64,000 nt of DNA from Streptomyces sp. Go-475 (lineage in GTDB: Bacteria; Actinomycetota; Actinomycetes; Streptomycetales; Streptomycetaceae): the NCBI RefSeq assembly GCF_003330845.1, contig NZ_CP026121.1:2771501-2835500 (forward strand). Reading direction: 5' to 3'. Position 1 is the stretch's first letter, and each line of letters begins with the position of its first letter. The position numbers and the translations under genes are program-made. Below are positions 63,121 to 64,000 of the stretch, piece after piece. The notes beneath the pieces were generated by a model, which saw only the letters and a list, made by a program, of their open reading frames with translations, was not told the DNA's origin and did not search any database.

Positions 63121-64000
63121 CGGCCGGGGCCCCGCTGCCATGCACACGGCGGGCAGCCCCAGCAGCCCGGACCGTACGGCCAGCCGGGTCCGTACGGCCA
63201 GCCGCCGCAGGCGCCCCAGCCCGGCTACGGCTACCCCCAGCAGGCCCCTCCGCCCCAGCCGGGTTACGGCTACCCGCAGCAGCCCCCGCAGGGCGTCCCG
63301 CCGCAGCCGGGGCCCTACGGCCAGCAGCCCCCGTACGGTCAGCAGCCGCAGCCGCCCTACGGCCAGGCCCCGTACGGCATGCCGCCCCAGCCCCCGGCCC
63401 CGGGCGGCGGCAAGAAGAAGACCGGCATCGTCATCGGCGCCGTGGCCCTCGTGGCGGCGATCGGCGTCGGCGCGTACTTCGTGATCGGCGGGGGTGGCGG
63501 CGCGGGCTCCCTGGAGGACGACGGGCCGCACAAGCTGGCCACGCCGGCGAAGGTGCTGAGCGAGTACAACCGCGTCACGAAGGACGGGGCGACCGCCGGC
63601 GACGAGTCCGCCAAGGAGCTGGAGAAGAGCGGCGTCAAGAACGGCAAGTCGGTGCTGGGCTCCTACTCCACCGTGGACCCCACCAAGTACGACCCCTCCG
63701 ACCCGTCCTCGGCCGCCACGCTGGCGACGGCCAGGAGCGTGCAGTTCTTCGGCGTCTACGGTGAGGTCTCCGACCCGGAGGCGGCCCTGGACACCTTCTT
63801 CGCCAACTTCAAGAAGTCGGCCGAGGAGGACTCCTCCAGCAGCGGAGGCGGCAAGACCGAGCTGATCGGCGAGCCCGAGGAGGCCGACCTCGACGGCGCG
63901 GTCATGAAGTGCCAGGCGCTCAAGGGCGAGAACCTGATGACCAAGAAGGAGCAGACAAACTGGTTCTGCGCCTGGGCCGACTACAGCACGATCGCCGTCG
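63121..64000 (+). pseudogene. Proline/tyrosine-rich membrane protein gene lacking a normal start, cut by the window edge
   Basis: The frame is open from 63121 (after a stop at 63118-63120) to the window end. It encodes a Pro/Gln/Gly/Tyr-rich tract (repeats of GPYGQP and PGYGYPQQ), a membrane helix (TGIVIGAVALVAAIGVGAYF) and an outer domain (HKLATPAKVLSEYNRVTKDG, MKCQALKGENLMTKKEQTNW, FCAWADYSTIAV). No ATG, GTG or TTG with a ribosome binding site precedes the tract in frame; the first in-frame ATG is at 63379, inside the tract. Relatives normally carry a longer N-terminal Pro-rich region, so the 5' end was probably lost in the event that left the TnpB relic. Expression from 63379 remains possible. 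Confidence 0.55.

Overview
The window is high-GC actinobacterial core chromosome, almost certainly from a Streptomyces. Evidence for this includes the strong G/C third-position bias, frequent GTG starts, long intrinsic hairpins without U-tracts, and a gene order I recognise from streptomycete chromosomes (holA, comEC/comEA, leuS, tRNA-Ala, rsfS, LCP-nadD, proA/proB, obg-rpmA-rplU-RNase E/G, mre-pbp2-rodA, ndk, folC, valS). Nearly all genes are on the minus strand. The clear plus-strand genes are the 11.7-14.6 kb electron-transfer pair, the M48 protease, one teichoic-acid polymerase and the truncated gene at the right edge. No CRISPR array, prophage, rRNA or biosynthetic cluster was seen.

Layout. 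Positions 1-8.2 kb hold a partial holA, a YceI protein with an added N-terminal domain, arylamine N-acetyltransferase, comEA-comEC, DegV and a membrane/coiled-coil protein. Next is leuS behind a transcription attenuator that I could reconstruct: a 12-codon leader peptide with three adjacent Leu codons, followed by a terminator. Divergent from leuS is a two-gene module: a membrane protein with the His spacing of NOX/ferric-reductase bis-heme proteins (H-x13-H and H-x12-H), translationally coupled to a NuoF-like flavoprotein fused to a ferredoxin. Two identical tRNA-Ala(GGC) genes bracket two small zinc-ribbon genes. Then come a histidine phosphatase, rsfS, an LCP-family wall protein and nadD.

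Positions 19.4-26.3 kb carry two tiny membrane proteins, an M48 protease, two membrane proteins sharing a cytosolic motif, proA, a small protein and proB. Between proB and obg lies a roughly 11.5 kb wall-polymer island. It has two divergent membrane-anchored TagF-like polymerases, a GT2 glycosyltransferase, a cytidylyltransferase-SDR fusion resembling CDP-ribitol synthases, a Tat-exported PhoD phosphatase and an FG-GAP repeat protein. Together with the LCP protein at 17-18.6 kb and the mre-pbp2-rodA set at 50.8-57.2 kb, it suggests that cell-envelope and spore-wall assembly genes are concentrated here.

The right third has obg (with an unusual tandem-repeat leader), rpmA, rplU, a 1402-aa RNase E/G with repeated basic motifs in its disordered arms, a radical-SAM protein and its usual partner separated by a repeat-rich membrane protein, a CYTH-CHAD protein, the rod-shape operon, ndk, folC and valS. 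Upstream of valS is a decayed TnpB-like transposase fragment, and the next gene at the window edge appears to have lost its start.

All calls come from reading the sequence and recalled family knowledge; no database search was run. Functions inferred by homology are as certain as the motifs listed for each gene.
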